The notes below the pieces were generated by a model. The model saw nothing but the letters and a program-made list of their open reading frames with translations. It had not been told where the DNA came from and did no database searches. Positions 50,391-59,230 of a stretch of DNA of 64,000 nt are shown in pieces (the first letter of the stretch is position 1; the number at the start of each line of letters is the position of its first letter). A program made the position numbers and the translations under genes. This DNA is from Novosphingopyxis sp038234155 (GTDB lineage: Bacteria; Pseudomonadota; Alphaproteobacteria; Sphingomonadales; Sphingomonadaceae): contig JBBSUT010000001.1 of assembly GCA_038234155.1 (NCBI GenBank), forward strand, positions 1 to 64,000, written 5' to 3'.

Positions 50391-50403
50391 TTGTGCGCGC
50401 GGA

Positions 50404-51183
50404 TCAGAAGGTTGCCGACAGCGTGGCGAAGAAACCGTCGTTCGTCAGGTCCCGCACGACCGGTGCCTGCACCGTGGTATAGGTCACCCCCGCAGTCAAC
50501 TTGGGCGTGATTGCATAGCTGGCGCCAAACGCGAAATCGAAGCTGGTGTCGCCGGTGTTGTACGAGAGCGACCCGTCAGTATAGCCGGCATGTGCGCTCA
50601 GAGAGATCGGCGTGTTGGGGATGCCGGTACCGAGGTCGCCGTAGACATAAGTGCTGTTCTGGTTGCCCAGCGAATCCTGTCCGCCCCAGGCATAGGCGAC
50701 CCCGGCCGTGGCCGAAATCGGACCCAGCTGCCCGCTGACCGAAGCATAGGGCTCGAAATAATCGCTCGGTCCGCCCAGCGCCCTGTTGCCGTTGGGATAG
50801 ACGTAATAGAGCAGCCCGGCATCGACGGTGATGCCAGAGGCGACCTGACCCGACCAGCCGCCATATAGATCAAGCTCGGTGTGGCCATAGGTGGGGGAAT
50901 CCTCGATAGAACTGGCCCATGTGCCAACATAGAAGCCGCTGCTCTGCTTCACGTCGAAGCCGCCCTGAACGGCGATGTCGCCAGCCGAAAAACTGACACC
51001 GCGGAAGCGATAATCGGTCACCAGCGCCACGTTGGCGGATACGCTGATATCGCTGGGCGGCGCGGTATCATAGGTCGCGGCTTCGGTTTCGGTATGTTGA
51101 GGGCCCGCTTCCTGCGATAGGGCGGGCGCGGTAAAGGCAAGTGCGAGAGCCAGGCCTGAAAGACCGTAGACGGATGTACGCAT
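50404..51183 (-). CDS. TorF-family putative outer-membrane porin
   Basis: A 259-residue outer-membrane beta-barrel. A signal peptide (cleaved after ALSQ-like ALS) is followed by SANVALVTDYRFRGVSFS, the signature of the TorF (TIGR02001) family, and alternating amphipathic strands ending in the aromatic C-terminal residue Phe (FFATLSATF) needed for BAM recognition. It probably forms a small pore; substrate unknown. The ATG at 51181-51183 has AAAGGGGA upstream. Confidence 0.9.
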   Translation of the reverse strand: MRTSVYGLSGLALALAFTAPALSQEAGPQHTETEAATYDTAPPSDISVSANVALVTDYRFRGVSFSAGDIAVQGGFDVKQSSGFYVGTWASSIEDSPTYGHTELDLYGGWSGQVASGITVDAGLLYYVYPNGNRALGGPSDYFEPYASVSGQLGPISATAGVAYAWGGQDSLGNQNSTYVYGDLGTGIPNTPISLSAHAGYTDGSLSYNTGDTSFDFAFGASYAITPKLTAGVTYTTVQAPVVRDLTNDGFFATLSATF

Positions 51184-51358
51184 GTCGAATTCCCCTTTGA
51201 GCTGGATTATGGCGTCCATCCCACCTGCGAGCACCGGCGATCTTTATCGGCGGCCACTCCTGACGGGGGCCATCGCTCGGTCGTACGAGTCGGTCTTGCG
51301 CCTGTTTGCTGCAATGCACAAATAAAAAAGCTGCGCAAATCAGGCAGCACACGCAATT

Positions 51359-52711
51359 TTATGCATCGCCATCGCCATCGCCATCGCCTTCTGGCCGAAG
51401 GCCGCGATCGGTGCGCTTCGTGAACTTTTCGATCAGGCCGTCTGAAACATGCCGGATGTTGAGATCGCGCTGCGGAAACGGCAGTTCGACGCCGTTGTCC
51501 TTGAACAGGAACCACAGCCGTTGCAGCACGTCCGACCGTACATTGCCAACGCCTTCTTCGGGGTCCTTGATCCACACAAGCACTTCGAATTTGACGCTGC
51601 TATCGCCATATTCGGTCCACCATACATTCGGGCGCGGCAAATCGAGCACGCGCGGGCTTTCCTCTGTGGCCTTCAGCATCAGTTTGACCGCCAGATCCAT
51701 GTCAGACCCGTAGGATACGCCGACGGGAATGCGCACGCGCACGTTCTTGCTGGAATAGCTCCAGTTCTCGACCTCCTCGGTCATCAGGATCTCGTTCGGG
51801 ATCAGATGTTCCTTGCCGTCCCGGGTCACGATCGACACCGCACGCACGCCGATCTTGTTGACCCAGCCGAAACTGTCACCGACCGCGATCACGTCCCCCG
51901 GCTTGATCGACCGGTCCATCAGCAGGATGATGCCGGAGATCAGGTTGCCAAAGGTCTTCTGGAAACCAAAGCCGATGGCCAGGCCGAAGGCGCCGGAGAA
52001 TACCGCCAGCGCGGTCAGATCGATCCCCAGGAAATCGATGCCGATGAAGAAGGCGACGATGATGACGGCGATGCCGCCCAACTTTTCCACGAGCAGCTTC
52101 TGTGCGGGGTCCAGCCGATCGGTGCCCGCAATGAAGTGCCGCGTCAGCCTGTTGACGAAACGCACCAGCGCAAACAGCAGCACCGCAGTAACCACCCACT
52201 GCAGCACCGTCATCACGGAAATGCGTGTCTTGCCTGCCTCAAAACCGATCCGGTCCAGCTCCTTGCTGAGCGGCTGGATGCCCTGCAGCCCCTCCACCAA
52301 TCCGTTGACAACAAACAGGAACACCACGCCGGAAAGCAGCAGCGCCACCCATTGCGGCATGTTGAGAAAGCGCGTGGTCCGGTTGATCACCAGCGTGGAG
52401 GCGGCGGCCAGATTGATGCCGATCAGTGCGATCGAAAGCTGCCCCCAATCGTGCGCCTGGAAAAGGACAAACAACAGGATCGCCGCAATCAGGAAACGGG
52501 CCACACGCTCGATCCGCTTGCAGCGCTGCGGATGCGGGGGCTGCTTCATGCGGTCTTGCAGGAACGTTTCGATCCGCGGCGCAATGGCGGCGGCCGCTGC
52601 CCAGCCGACGGCCCAGGCCGCGATGATGAGACCGAACGCAATCAGCGCCGTGCTCACGTCCAGATTAACCTCGATCCCGCGCGCGGCGAGCCAATGTTCC
52701 AGCGCGATCAT
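51359..52711 (-). CDS. MscS-family mechanosensitive ion channel
   Basis: A 450-residue MscS-like protein with several N-terminal helices (about 15-200) ahead of the channel core. The pore-lining helix region AVFSGAFGLAIGFGFQKTFG, then DRSIKPGDVIAVGDSFGWVNKI and IPNEILM are the MscS signatures of the beta domain. It opens under membrane tension to release solutes. The start overlaps the metC stop as ATGA. The C-terminus is a repeated Gly-Asp tail produced by a 6-bp repeat (51362-51387). Confidence 0.92.
   Translation of the reverse strand: MIALEHWLAARGIEVNLDVSTALIAFGLIIAAWAVGWAAAAAIAPRIETFLQDRMKQPPHPQRCKRIERVARFLIAAILLFVLFQAHDWGQLSIALIGINLAAASTLVINRTTRFLNMPQWVALLLSGVVFLFVVNGLVEGLQGIQPLSKELDRIGFEAGKTRISVMTVLQWVVTAVLLFALVRFVNRLTRHFIAGTDRLDPAQKLLVEKLGGIAVIIVAFFIGIDFLGIDLTALAVFSGAFGLAIGFGFQKTFGNLISGIILLMDRSIKPGDVIAVGDSFGWVNKIGVRAVSIVTRDGKEHLIPNEILMTEEVENWSYSSKNVRVRIPVGVSYGSDMDLAVKLMLKATEESPRVLDLPRPNVWWTEYGDSSVKFEVLVWIKDPEEGVGNVRSDVLQRLWFLFKDNGVELPFPQRDLNIRHVSDGLIEKFTKRTDRGLRPEGDGDGDGDA
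51362..51387. repeat. 6-bp microsatellite in the mscS 3' end
   Basis: CATCGC is repeated four times and encodes a DGDGDGD tail on the minus strand. The unit length preserves frame, so copy-number change would only vary the length of the acidic tail. Confidence 0.75.
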
Positions 52712-53934
52712 GCCGGGGTGCCCATGGCGGCGAAACCACGCACCAGATCGGCAATCAGATCGGCGGGATCTTCCAGACCGATGCTGAGCCGGATCAGCGG
52801 TCCGTCTGCCGCCCAGCTCGTCGCACTGCGATCGGGCCGGGGATCGACCGGCAGCGCCAGGCTTTCGAAACCGCCCCAGCTATAGCCGATGCCGAACAGC
52901 GAGAGCGCGTCGATCAACCGCGCGGCCGACGCGTCGTCTCCGCCGCGCAGCACGAACGAGAACAAACCCGACGATCCGCTGAAATCGCGCTGCCAGACGG
53001 CGTGGCCGGGGCAGGTTGCAAAGGCGGGATGCAGGACGGTGTCCACCTCCGGTCGATCGTCCAGCCAGCGCGCCACGGCAAGCGCATTGGCCTCGTGCCG
53101 CCGCAGCCGCACGTCCAGCGTATGGAGGCCGCGGTGGGCAAGATAGGCATCGTCCGGGCTGATGACCTGGCCAAACTGGAACGCCGTGCGGCGCAGCCCG
53201 GGCCAATATCGCGGGGTCGCGGTGACCGAGCCGAGCATGATGTCGCTGTGGCCGCCGATATATTTGGTACCCGCCAGAATGGCCAGATCGACGCCGTTGG
53301 CGACGGCGGGAAAGAACAGCGGCGTGGCCCAGGTGTTGTCGAGCAGCGTGACCACGCCGCGCGCCTTGGCTGCGGCACAGATCGCGGGAACGTCCTGTAC
53401 CTCGAACGTCAGGCTGCCGGGACTTTCCAGCAGGATCGCAGCGGCCGGCCGAGCGCCGTGCGCTCCATCGGTACCGTCCATCAGTGCGGCGACCGCGTCC
53501 ACGCCGGCCACCGGATCGAACCAGCGCGTCGTCACACCCCATTGCTGCAGCCAGCCGGCCGCGAAGCTGCGCGAGGGATCATAGGCGTTGTCCGTCATCA
53601 GCAGCGTATCGCCCGGCTTTAGCACCGTTAGCAGCGCGCAGGCGATGGCGGCCACGCCGGAGGGGAACAGATATGTCCCTTCTGCCCCCGGCTCCAGCTC
53701 GGTCAGAGCTTCGGCCAGCGCCCAATGGGTAGGGCCGCCGCGGCGGCCATAGAAGAAGCTGTTGTGCTGCACCGGGCCTCTGGCGCTACGCAGATCGACC
53801 ACGCTGTCGTACAGATGCGTGCTGCCCCGCCAGACCGGTGGATTGACAACGGACCCGCCGGTCCACTCCCGGCGGCGGCCGCCCGTGACCAGCCGGGTGG
53901 CGGCGGTGTGCCTATCGTCTCTTGCGCCAGCCAA
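52708..53934 (-). CDS. metC: Cystathionine beta-lyase (PLP, Cys/Met metabolism family)
   Basis: A 408-residue PLP enzyme of the Cys/Met-metabolism family. Cofactor lysine Lys224 is in AGTKYIGGHSD; the phosphate-binding segment and LDNTWATPLFF are typical of the cystathionine beta-lyase branch, which releases homocysteine for methionine synthesis. The start is a TTG with GGAGG (53940-53944) 5 nt upstream and a stop in frame just above it, so no longer start exists. Its stop overlaps the mscS ATG. Confidence 0.9.
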   Translation of the reverse strand: MAGARDDRHTAATRLVTGGRRREWTGGSVVNPPVWRGSTHLYDSVVDLRSARGPVQHNSFFYGRRGGPTHWALAEALTELEPGAEGTYLFPSGVAAIACALLTVLKPGDTLLMTDNAYDPSRSFAAGWLQQWGVTTRWFDPVAGVDAVAALMDGTDGAHGARPAAAILLESPGSLTFEVQDVPAICAAAKARGVVTLLDNTWATPLFFPAVANGVDLAILAGTKYIGGHSDIMLGSVTATPRYWPGLRRTAFQFGQVISPDDAYLAHRGLHTLDVRLRRHEANALAVARWLDDRPEVDTVLHPAFATCPGHAVWQRDFSGSSGLFSFVLRGGDDASAARLIDALSLFGIGYSWGGFESLALPVDPRPDRSATSWAADGPLIRLSIGLEDPADLIADLVRGFAAMGTPA

Positions 53935-53980
53935 ATCCGCCTCCGGTCATCTGCAACACGTGCCTCTAAGGCCAAACTCC

Positions 53981-53995
53981 GGGCTTGTCGAAGGG
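53981..53995. repeat. Copy of the dispersed palindromic repeat
   Basis: GGGCTTGTCGAAGGG lies in the spacer between metC and the sulfurtransferase gene. It shares its core with repeats at 9545, 11603 and 38936-39015. The rest of 53935-54088 shows no gene. Confidence 0.6.
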
Positions 53996-54088
53996 CGTCT
54001 TTGATGGGCGTTATCGTGACGGTTCGACGAATTGCTCTCGGCAGGCTCGCGGCTCAACGCGTTTCGGCATCGTCTCCAATCGGCCGGA

Positions 54089-54925
54089 TCACACCGATTG
54101 TTTGGGCGTGTCCGCATCTGCGCCCCATTCGGACCAGGCGCCGTCGTACAGGCGGACGTCCTTTTTGCCGAGCAGATGCGCGGAGAACAGCGGCACCGCG
54201 GCCGTCATGCCGCTGCCGCAGCTGGTGATCAGGGGCTTGTCCAGATCGACACCGGCATCCTGAAACACCGTCTTCAGTTCATTGCCGGTCTTCCATGTGC
54301 CGTCATCGTTGAAGAAGGCACCATGCGGCGTGCTGTGTGAGCCGGGGATGTGGCCGCTGGGCAAATCGGCGCGCGGCTCGGGCTCTTCACCGGTAAAGCG
54401 GCCCTTGGGGCGAGCGTCGACGATTTCGGCGCCCTTGTCGTGCAGGTTGGACAGAACGTCCGCCTTTCTGGCGACCTGCTTTTCGTCCTTCCAGACGGTG
54501 AAATGGCGATGACGCACGTCGGGCTTTCCCGTTTCCAGTGGCCGACCCTCGCTCTTCCATTTGGCCAGGCCGCCGTCCAGGATCGCCACCGAATGGGCAC
54601 CGAACATGTTGAGCATCCACCAGGCGCGGGCCGCGCTCTTCAGCGGGCTGTCATCGTACAGCACGATGCGGCTGCCGTCGCCCAGCCCCAGCGTCTGCAT
54701 GCGGCTGGCAAATTTCTCGGCGCTCGGCAGCATGTTGGGCAGATCGTCCGAACTGTCGGCCAGTTCGCTCAGGTCCATGAACACCGCGCCGGCGATATGC
54801 CCGCCCTCGAACTCGGCGCGCGCGTCGCGGCCAGCATCGGGCAGGAAATAGGTTGCGTCGACCACGCGCAGGTCGCTCGCGCCCATTTCGCCTGCCAGCC
54901 ATTCGGTCGAAACTAGTTGGTCCAT
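54089..54925 (-). CDS. sseA: Thiosulfate/3-mercaptopyruvate sulfurtransferase (SseA-like)
   Basis: A two-domain rhodanese-like enzyme (278 aa). The catalytic Cys236 lies in SCGSGMTAAV, the loop type of 3-mercaptopyruvate sulfurtransferases (E. coli SseA has the equivalent near 238). The N-terminal domain is inactive, with VDATYFLPDAGRDA and FMDLSELAD. Probable roles are cyanide or sulfane-sulfur metabolism; no clear export signal. The ATG at 54923-54925 is plain. Confidence 0.93.
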   Translation of the reverse strand: MDQLVSTEWLAGEMGASDLRVVDATYFLPDAGRDARAEFEGGHIAGAVFMDLSELADSSDDLPNMLPSAEKFASRMQTLGLGDGSRIVLYDDSPLKSAARAWWMLNMFGAHSVAILDGGLAKWKSEGRPLETGKPDVRHRHFTVWKDEKQVARKADVLSNLHDKGAEIVDARPKGRFTGEEPEPRADLPSGHIPGSHSTPHGAFFNDDGTWKTGNELKTVFQDAGVDLDKPLITSCGSGMTAAVPLFSAHLLGKKDVRLYDGAWSEWGADADTPKQSV

Positions 54926-54998
54926 CGTGAAATTCCCGCTTGAGTAAGATGGGCAGGGTTAGCGCCATCGCAGGCCCGTGAAAACCCTTGCCGTTGCG

Positions 54999-56537
54999 TC
55001 AAAGGTTGCCGAGGCCGTCCAGGCTCGCCCCGGCCTTCGCCAGGATCGCCTTGCGCTCGCCTGCATCCTTGCGCGCCCAGTTGCGATAGGCCAGCGCCAT
55101 GCGATGATTAGTGGACAGCTTGTCCTCGTTGCGCGCCAGGAAATCCCAGTAAAGTGCGTTGAACGGGCAACTGTCCGCCTCCGTCTTGGTCTTGGGATTG
55201 TATCGGCAGTCTGCGCAATAATTTGACATGCGATCGATATAGGCCCCCGACGCGGCATAGGGTTTTGACGCGATCAGCCCGCCGTCGCCGAACTGGCTCA
55301 TCCCCAGCACGTTGGGCAGTTCCACCCATTCATAGGCGTCGGCATAGACCTCCAGATACCAGCGGTGCACCTGTTGGGGGTCAACCCCGGCCAGCATCGC
55401 GAAATTGCCGGTGACCATCAGCCGCTGGATATGGTGGGCATAGCCATGGTCCAGTGTCTGGCCGATTGCCTGCGCCATGCAGGCCATGTCGGTCTTCCCG
55501 TCGTAATAAAAGGACGGCAGATCGCGGGTCGCACCGAAAAAATTGCGCTCCACATATTCCGGCCCTTCGCGCCAATACATGCCGCGCATATATTCGCGCC
55601 AGCCGATGATCTGCCGGACAAAGCCCTCGGCTGCGTTCAGTGGCACCTTGCCTTCGGCGTAGCGGCCGGCAACATCGCGGCAAAGATCGACCGGATCGAG
55701 CAGCCCGGAGTTGATATAGGGGCTGAGCACCGAGTGCCACATAAACGGCTCATCGCGCAGCATGGCATCCTGATAGTCGCCAAACTGCGCCAACGCCTCG
55801 TCCAAAAACTGCCGCCGCGCGCGCATCGCCTCCTCATGCGTCACCGCGAAATGGAAATGGTCGGTCGTGCCAGGGTGATCGGCGAAGCGATCGTTCACCA
55901 TGTCGATCACGGTCTGGGTTGTCTCGTCCGGGCGAAAGCGGATCGGGCGCGGCATCAGCAAAGTCCCCTTGGGCGCAGGTTTGCGGTTCTCGCCGTCATA
56001 ATTCCAGGCGCCGCCCTCCGGCTTGTCTCCGTCCATCAGCAGGCCAGTCTTGCGCCGCATCTCGCGGTAGAAATATTCCATCCGCAGCTGTTTCTTGCCG
56101 GCCGCCCACGCCTCGAATTCTCGGTGGGTTGCCAAAAAGCGGGTGTCGGGACAGATAGTGACGGGCAGACCGAACTGGTCCTCCCAATTTTCCTGCATCT
56201 CGCGCACCCGCCATTCACCCGCCTCGGTTACCCGGATGGCCGACGGCGCGTGCCGATCAATCGCGCGGGCCAGTTCGCCCGAAAAGCTGCCGTTGTTGCC
56301 GGGATCGTCGAGCTTCACATAATCCACCGTCCAACCACGCGCGCGCAGCGCCTCGGCGTGGTGGCGCATGGCGGACAGGATATAGGCAATCTTGGCCTTG
56401 TGATGGCGGACATATTCGGTCTCATCCGCCACCTCCATCATCAGAAGGACGCAGCGGTCCGGCGTCATGCCGTCCAGCGCCGAGAGGTCAGCCGACAGCT
56501 GGTCGCCCAGCACGGCGATCAGGATGGGACCGGTCAT
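54999..56537 (-). CDS. Cryptochrome/photolyase family protein, FeS-containing bacterial type (PhrB-like)
   Basis: A 512-residue member of the FeS-BCP group, whose characterised relative is Agrobacterium PhrB, a (6-4) photolyase. The N-terminal DPRP-type domain (ILIAVLGDQLS) is followed by the FAD-binding domain. Candidate [4Fe-4S] cysteines are seen in DMACMAQ, NYCADCRYN and DSCPFN. The motifs HHIQRLMVTGNFAML and WYLEVYADAYEWV are typical. It uses blue light to repair UV lesions, or acts as a sensor. The start at 56537 follows family N-termini; an ATG at 56549 is possible. Confidence 0.9.
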   Translation of the reverse strand: MTGPILIAVLGDQLSADLSALDGMTPDRCVLLMMEVADETEYVRHHKAKIAYILSAMRHHAEALRARGWTVDYVKLDDPGNNGSFSGELARAIDRHAPSAIRVTEAGEWRVREMQENWEDQFGLPVTICPDTRFLATHREFEAWAAGKKQLRMEYFYREMRRKTGLLMDGDKPEGGAWNYDGENRKPAPKGTLLMPRPIRFRPDETTQTVIDMVNDRFADHPGTTDHFHFAVTHEEAMRARRQFLDEALAQFGDYQDAMLRDEPFMWHSVLSPYINSGLLDPVDLCRDVAGRYAEGKVPLNAAEGFVRQIIGWREYMRGMYWREGPEYVERNFFGATRDLPSFYYDGKTDMACMAQAIGQTLDHGYAHHIQRLMVTGNFAMLAGVDPQQVHRWYLEVYADAYEWVELPNVLGMSQFGDGGLIASKPYAASGAYIDRMSNYCADCRYNPKTKTEADSCPFNALYWDFLARNEDKLSTNHRMALAYRNWARKDAGERKAILAKAGASLDGLGNL

Positions 56538-56589
56538 CGGTCCCGGCATGGCACCGGAGCGGCCAAAACTTTCCTCTGGCGCACCGCGG

Positions 56590-58158
56590 TCAGACCGGCT
56601 TGGCGGCGATGCGCGGGATGATGCGCGGCTCTGGTCCAATGGCGATGGGCCCCAGCCGGCCTCGCCCATCGGCACCTTGGCGGCCCAGCACGAAGCTGGC
56701 CTGCGCCCGATCGCTACCGCCGCCGCCGCTGCCTCCGCTCCAGCCATAATCCAGATCGGCCACCGCCAACGGAATGATCATGGTGCGCCCCTCCATGCGG
56801 AAAAGGATGGCGGGGTCCAGCCGCACGCGCATCTCGCCCTCGATCGGGGTCTGCGTGGCTGGGCCCATCGCGGGAATGGATACGATCTGCACGCCGTCGC
56901 TCTGGCGCAGGAAAAAGCCATCGACCTGCGCCTTGGTCTCGGGCCCGCCGGGAAGGATGGACAGGCGCAAGGTGCAGCCTTCTGCCGCGCCCGGCCCGGA
57001 ATTTACCAGCATCAGGCAATAATGCAGCACGAACAGGTCGGCGGTCTGCTCGGCCCGCAGGACATCCAGCGTGATGGCAACGTTCGGGCGGCCCTCTGGC
57101 GGTCGTTGCAGAAGCCTGGTCGTCACCATCCCCGAAGGCCGCGCAGATGGCGGCGGCAGTTGCGCCGCTGCTGCCGCGCCAGCCGGCAGCCGTGCGGGCA
57201 CGGTTCCGGCCGGGCGCGGCGGTGTGCCGGTCAGGCCGGAAAAGGCCTTGATCGTTCCGCGCGCCGGCTGGCTCGCGGCGGCGGGGACCGGCGGAGCGGC
57301 AGGGGAAGGAGCCGCGGAGGCCGGGGCGTTCGGCGCGGGCGGCGCGGGCGGCGCGTTCGGCGTGGTCGCAGAGGGCGGCGTGGTCGGAGCGGGCGGGGCG
57401 ACCAGAAGTTCGGGCTCCGGTTCCGGACCGTCCACCTCCACCGTAACCCTGGCTTTCGCCTGCGCGGTGACTTTTCGGCGCCGCCAAAGCAGCACCCCGC
57501 CCGCCAGCACAAGGAATCCGAGCGGCCATATCCACCGCGGCACGGCGGCGAAATCGGACGAACCCGTAGCCTGGGGGACAGAAGCCGGTTCGGATGCGGT
57601 GGCTGGCGGCACCGTTGGCAACGGCTGCGCAGGCGCGGCGGCTGCCCGCTCCGCTGCGGGCTCGGCCGGTAAGGATTGCGCCCGTATGGACGGCACCGCT
57701 GCAGACGGCACTGCCGCAGATTGGACCGTCGCGGATCGGGCGGTCGCGGATCGTGCCTGCGTTGATGTGGCCGCCGATGGAGTTTGCCGGACCGGGCGCG
57801 CGGTTGGCACGGCGCTGGTGGTCGGCGCGGCGCGTTTATCGGACGTAACTACGGTTCCCGGGCGCGGTGTGGGCTGTGCAACTGGCGGCTGAATACTCTG
57901 GGGCCTGGTAGGCGCGGGCGCTGGCAGCGGGAGCGGCGCGACGGTTGGTCCGGGCGGTCCGGGCGGCGCGGGCGCGGGTGTCGGCTCGAGCCGGAAGCCG
58001 CCGAGTTGATCGCCGGTTTGCTGATCGCCCGGCTGCTGCGCGGCCACGGGCGTGATCGGCACAAGGAACAGCGCCAGCCCGAGCACGGGGACGACCACAG
58101 CAGATCGCGTTTTTCGGGAATGACAGATGGGTCCGCCCGCCTTAGTGAATGCCGTCAT
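56590..58158 (-). CDS. Proline-rich single-span membrane protein of unknown function
   Basis: A 522-residue protein that I do not recognise. An N-terminal signal (hydrophobic VVVPVLGLALFLVPITPVAA after a basic stretch) precedes a 170-residue Pro/Ala/Thr-rich segment. One helix WIWPLGFLVLAGGVLLW (about 206-224) ends in RRRK, so the N-terminal part should face the periplasm and the rest the cytoplasm. A second Pro/Ala-rich linker (about 265-330) leads to a beta-rich C-terminal domain (about 350-490). It is followed after 52 bp by the photolyase gene. The start overlaps the divergent queF start. Confidence 0.65.
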   Translation of the reverse strand: MTAFTKAGGPICHSRKTRSAVVVPVLGLALFLVPITPVAAQQPGDQQTGDQLGGFRLEPTPAPAPPGPPGPTVAPLPLPAPAPTRPQSIQPPVAQPTPRPGTVVTSDKRAAPTTSAVPTARPVRQTPSAATSTQARSATARSATVQSAAVPSAAVPSIRAQSLPAEPAAERAAAAPAQPLPTVPPATASEPASVPQATGSSDFAAVPRWIWPLGFLVLAGGVLLWRRRKVTAQAKARVTVEVDGPEPEPELLVAPPAPTTPPSATTPNAPPAPPAPNAPASAAPSPAAPPVPAAASQPARGTIKAFSGLTGTPPRPAGTVPARLPAGAAAAAQLPPPSARPSGMVTTRLLQRPPEGRPNVAITLDVLRAEQTADLFVLHYCLMLVNSGPGAAEGCTLRLSILPGGPETKAQVDGFFLRQSDGVQIVSIPAMGPATQTPIEGEMRVRLDPAILFRMEGRTMIIPLAVADLDYGWSGGSGGGGSDRAQASFVLGRQGADGRGRLGPIAIGPEPRIIPRIAAKPV

Positions 58159-58615
58159 GGCCGAAAATGCAAAACCCCGTTTTCTGGGGCAAGACAGCCC
58201 GCTTCCCGCGTCTCCGGATGTCGCGGAGCTCGACTATGTTCCCAATCCGCGTGCCGGGCAACTCTACTGCACCAGATTTACCGCGCCTGAATTTACCTCG
58301 CTGTGCCCGGTCACCGGACAGCCTGATTTCGCGCATCTGGTGATCGATTATGCCCCCGGCAAGACCATTGTCGAATCCAAATCGCTCAAGCTGTTTCTGA
58401 GCAGCTTTCGCAACCATTGCGCCTTTCATGAAGATTGCACCGTGGGCATCGGCGTGCGGTTGTTCGAGGAGATGGCACCGCAGTGGCTGCGAATCGCCGG
58501 ATACTGGTATCCGCGCGGCGGCATTCCGATTGACGTGTTCTGGCAAAGTGGAGAACCGCCGCGCGGGCTGTGGGTGCCCGATACCGGCGTGGCGCCCTAT
58601 CGCGGGCGCGGATAA
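58157..58615 (+). CDS. queF: NADPH-dependent 7-cyano-7-deazaguanine reductase QueF
   Basis: QueF (152 aa) reduces preQ0 to preQ1 on the way to queuosine in tRNA. The catalytic Cys53 is in SLCPVTGQPDFAH and the substrate motif ESKSLKLFLSSFRNH is complete, followed by WYPRGGIPIDVFW. It is the short, unimodular type. The ATG at 58157 best matches homologues; an upstream ATG at 58127 is possible. The start overlaps that of the divergent membrane-protein gene as CATG. No preQ1 riboswitch was seen. Confidence 0.94.
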   Translation: MAENAKPRFLGQDSPLPASPDVAELDYVPNPRAGQLYCTRFTAPEFTSLCPVTGQPDFAHLVIDYAPGKTIVESKSLKLFLSSFRNHCAFHEDCTVGIGVRLFEEMAPQWLRIAGYWYPRGGIPIDVFWQSGEPPRGLWVPDTGVAPYRGRG

Positions 58616-58677
58616 GACGAAATAAATCAGCTGGCTTCATCTTCCCTTCATCGCAGACTGACATTATTGTAAGTATC

Positions 58678-59100
58678 ATGACCGCCAGTCACTGCCACGC
58701 CATAGACATTACGCCCGAAGACATCGACTTCATGGGCCATGTCAACAATGCCAATTATCTGTCCTGGGTGCAGGACGCGGTGGTGGCACACTGGCAGAAG
58801 ATCGCGCCGAATCATGCGGTGACCAATCATCTCTGGGTCGCGCTGAAACATGAGATCACCTATCGCAAGCCGGCGTTTCTGAACGATGAGGTGATCGCAG
58901 AGGTTTTGCTGGAGAAGGTGCAGGGCGCGCGTGCGTTCTACGAAACCGTGATCCGCCGCGGCGAAGAGGTGCTGGCCGAGGTAAAGTCGAGCTGGTGCTG
59001 CCTGGATGCCGAAACGCTGCGGCCGACGCGCATCGCCAAGGACGTCTCCGAATATTTCTTCCCGCGCTCGGAAATCTCAGGCCCCGCGTCTCCAGTATAG
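58678..59100 (+). CDS. Hot-dog-fold acyl-CoA thioesterase
   Basis: A 140-residue thioesterase of the 4HBT/YbgC-like group. The segment DFMGHVNNANYLSWVQDAV matches the family catalytic helix, with Asp/Asn in the usual place, and LNDEVIAEVLLEKVQGAR follows. It hydrolyses an acyl-CoA of unknown chain. The ATG at 58678 is chosen because the upstream frame is only a read-through of queF; the ribosome binding site is weak. Confidence 0.85.
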   Translation: MTASHCHAIDITPEDIDFMGHVNNANYLSWVQDAVVAHWQKIAPNHAVTNHLWVALKHEITYRKPAFLNDEVIAEVLLEKVQGARAFYETVIRRGEEVLAEVKSSWCCLDAETLRPTRIAKDVSEYFFPRSEISGPASPV

Positions 59101-59230
59101 TCTGCTCGGCAACGGGCTATCGGTGGGTTTCGACGAACGGCGCGGCGGGCATCCAATCATCGCTTGTGCGGACGCTGCGGCAGGCATAATCTGCACGCTT
59201 TGTAACGCCCATACCGGAGCCGTCCCCTGC

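Noticed and set aside
58616..58677. Riboswitches near queF, ribF or metC
   Set aside because: I saw no preQ1, FMN or SAM aptamer-like conserved pattern in the leaders of these genes.
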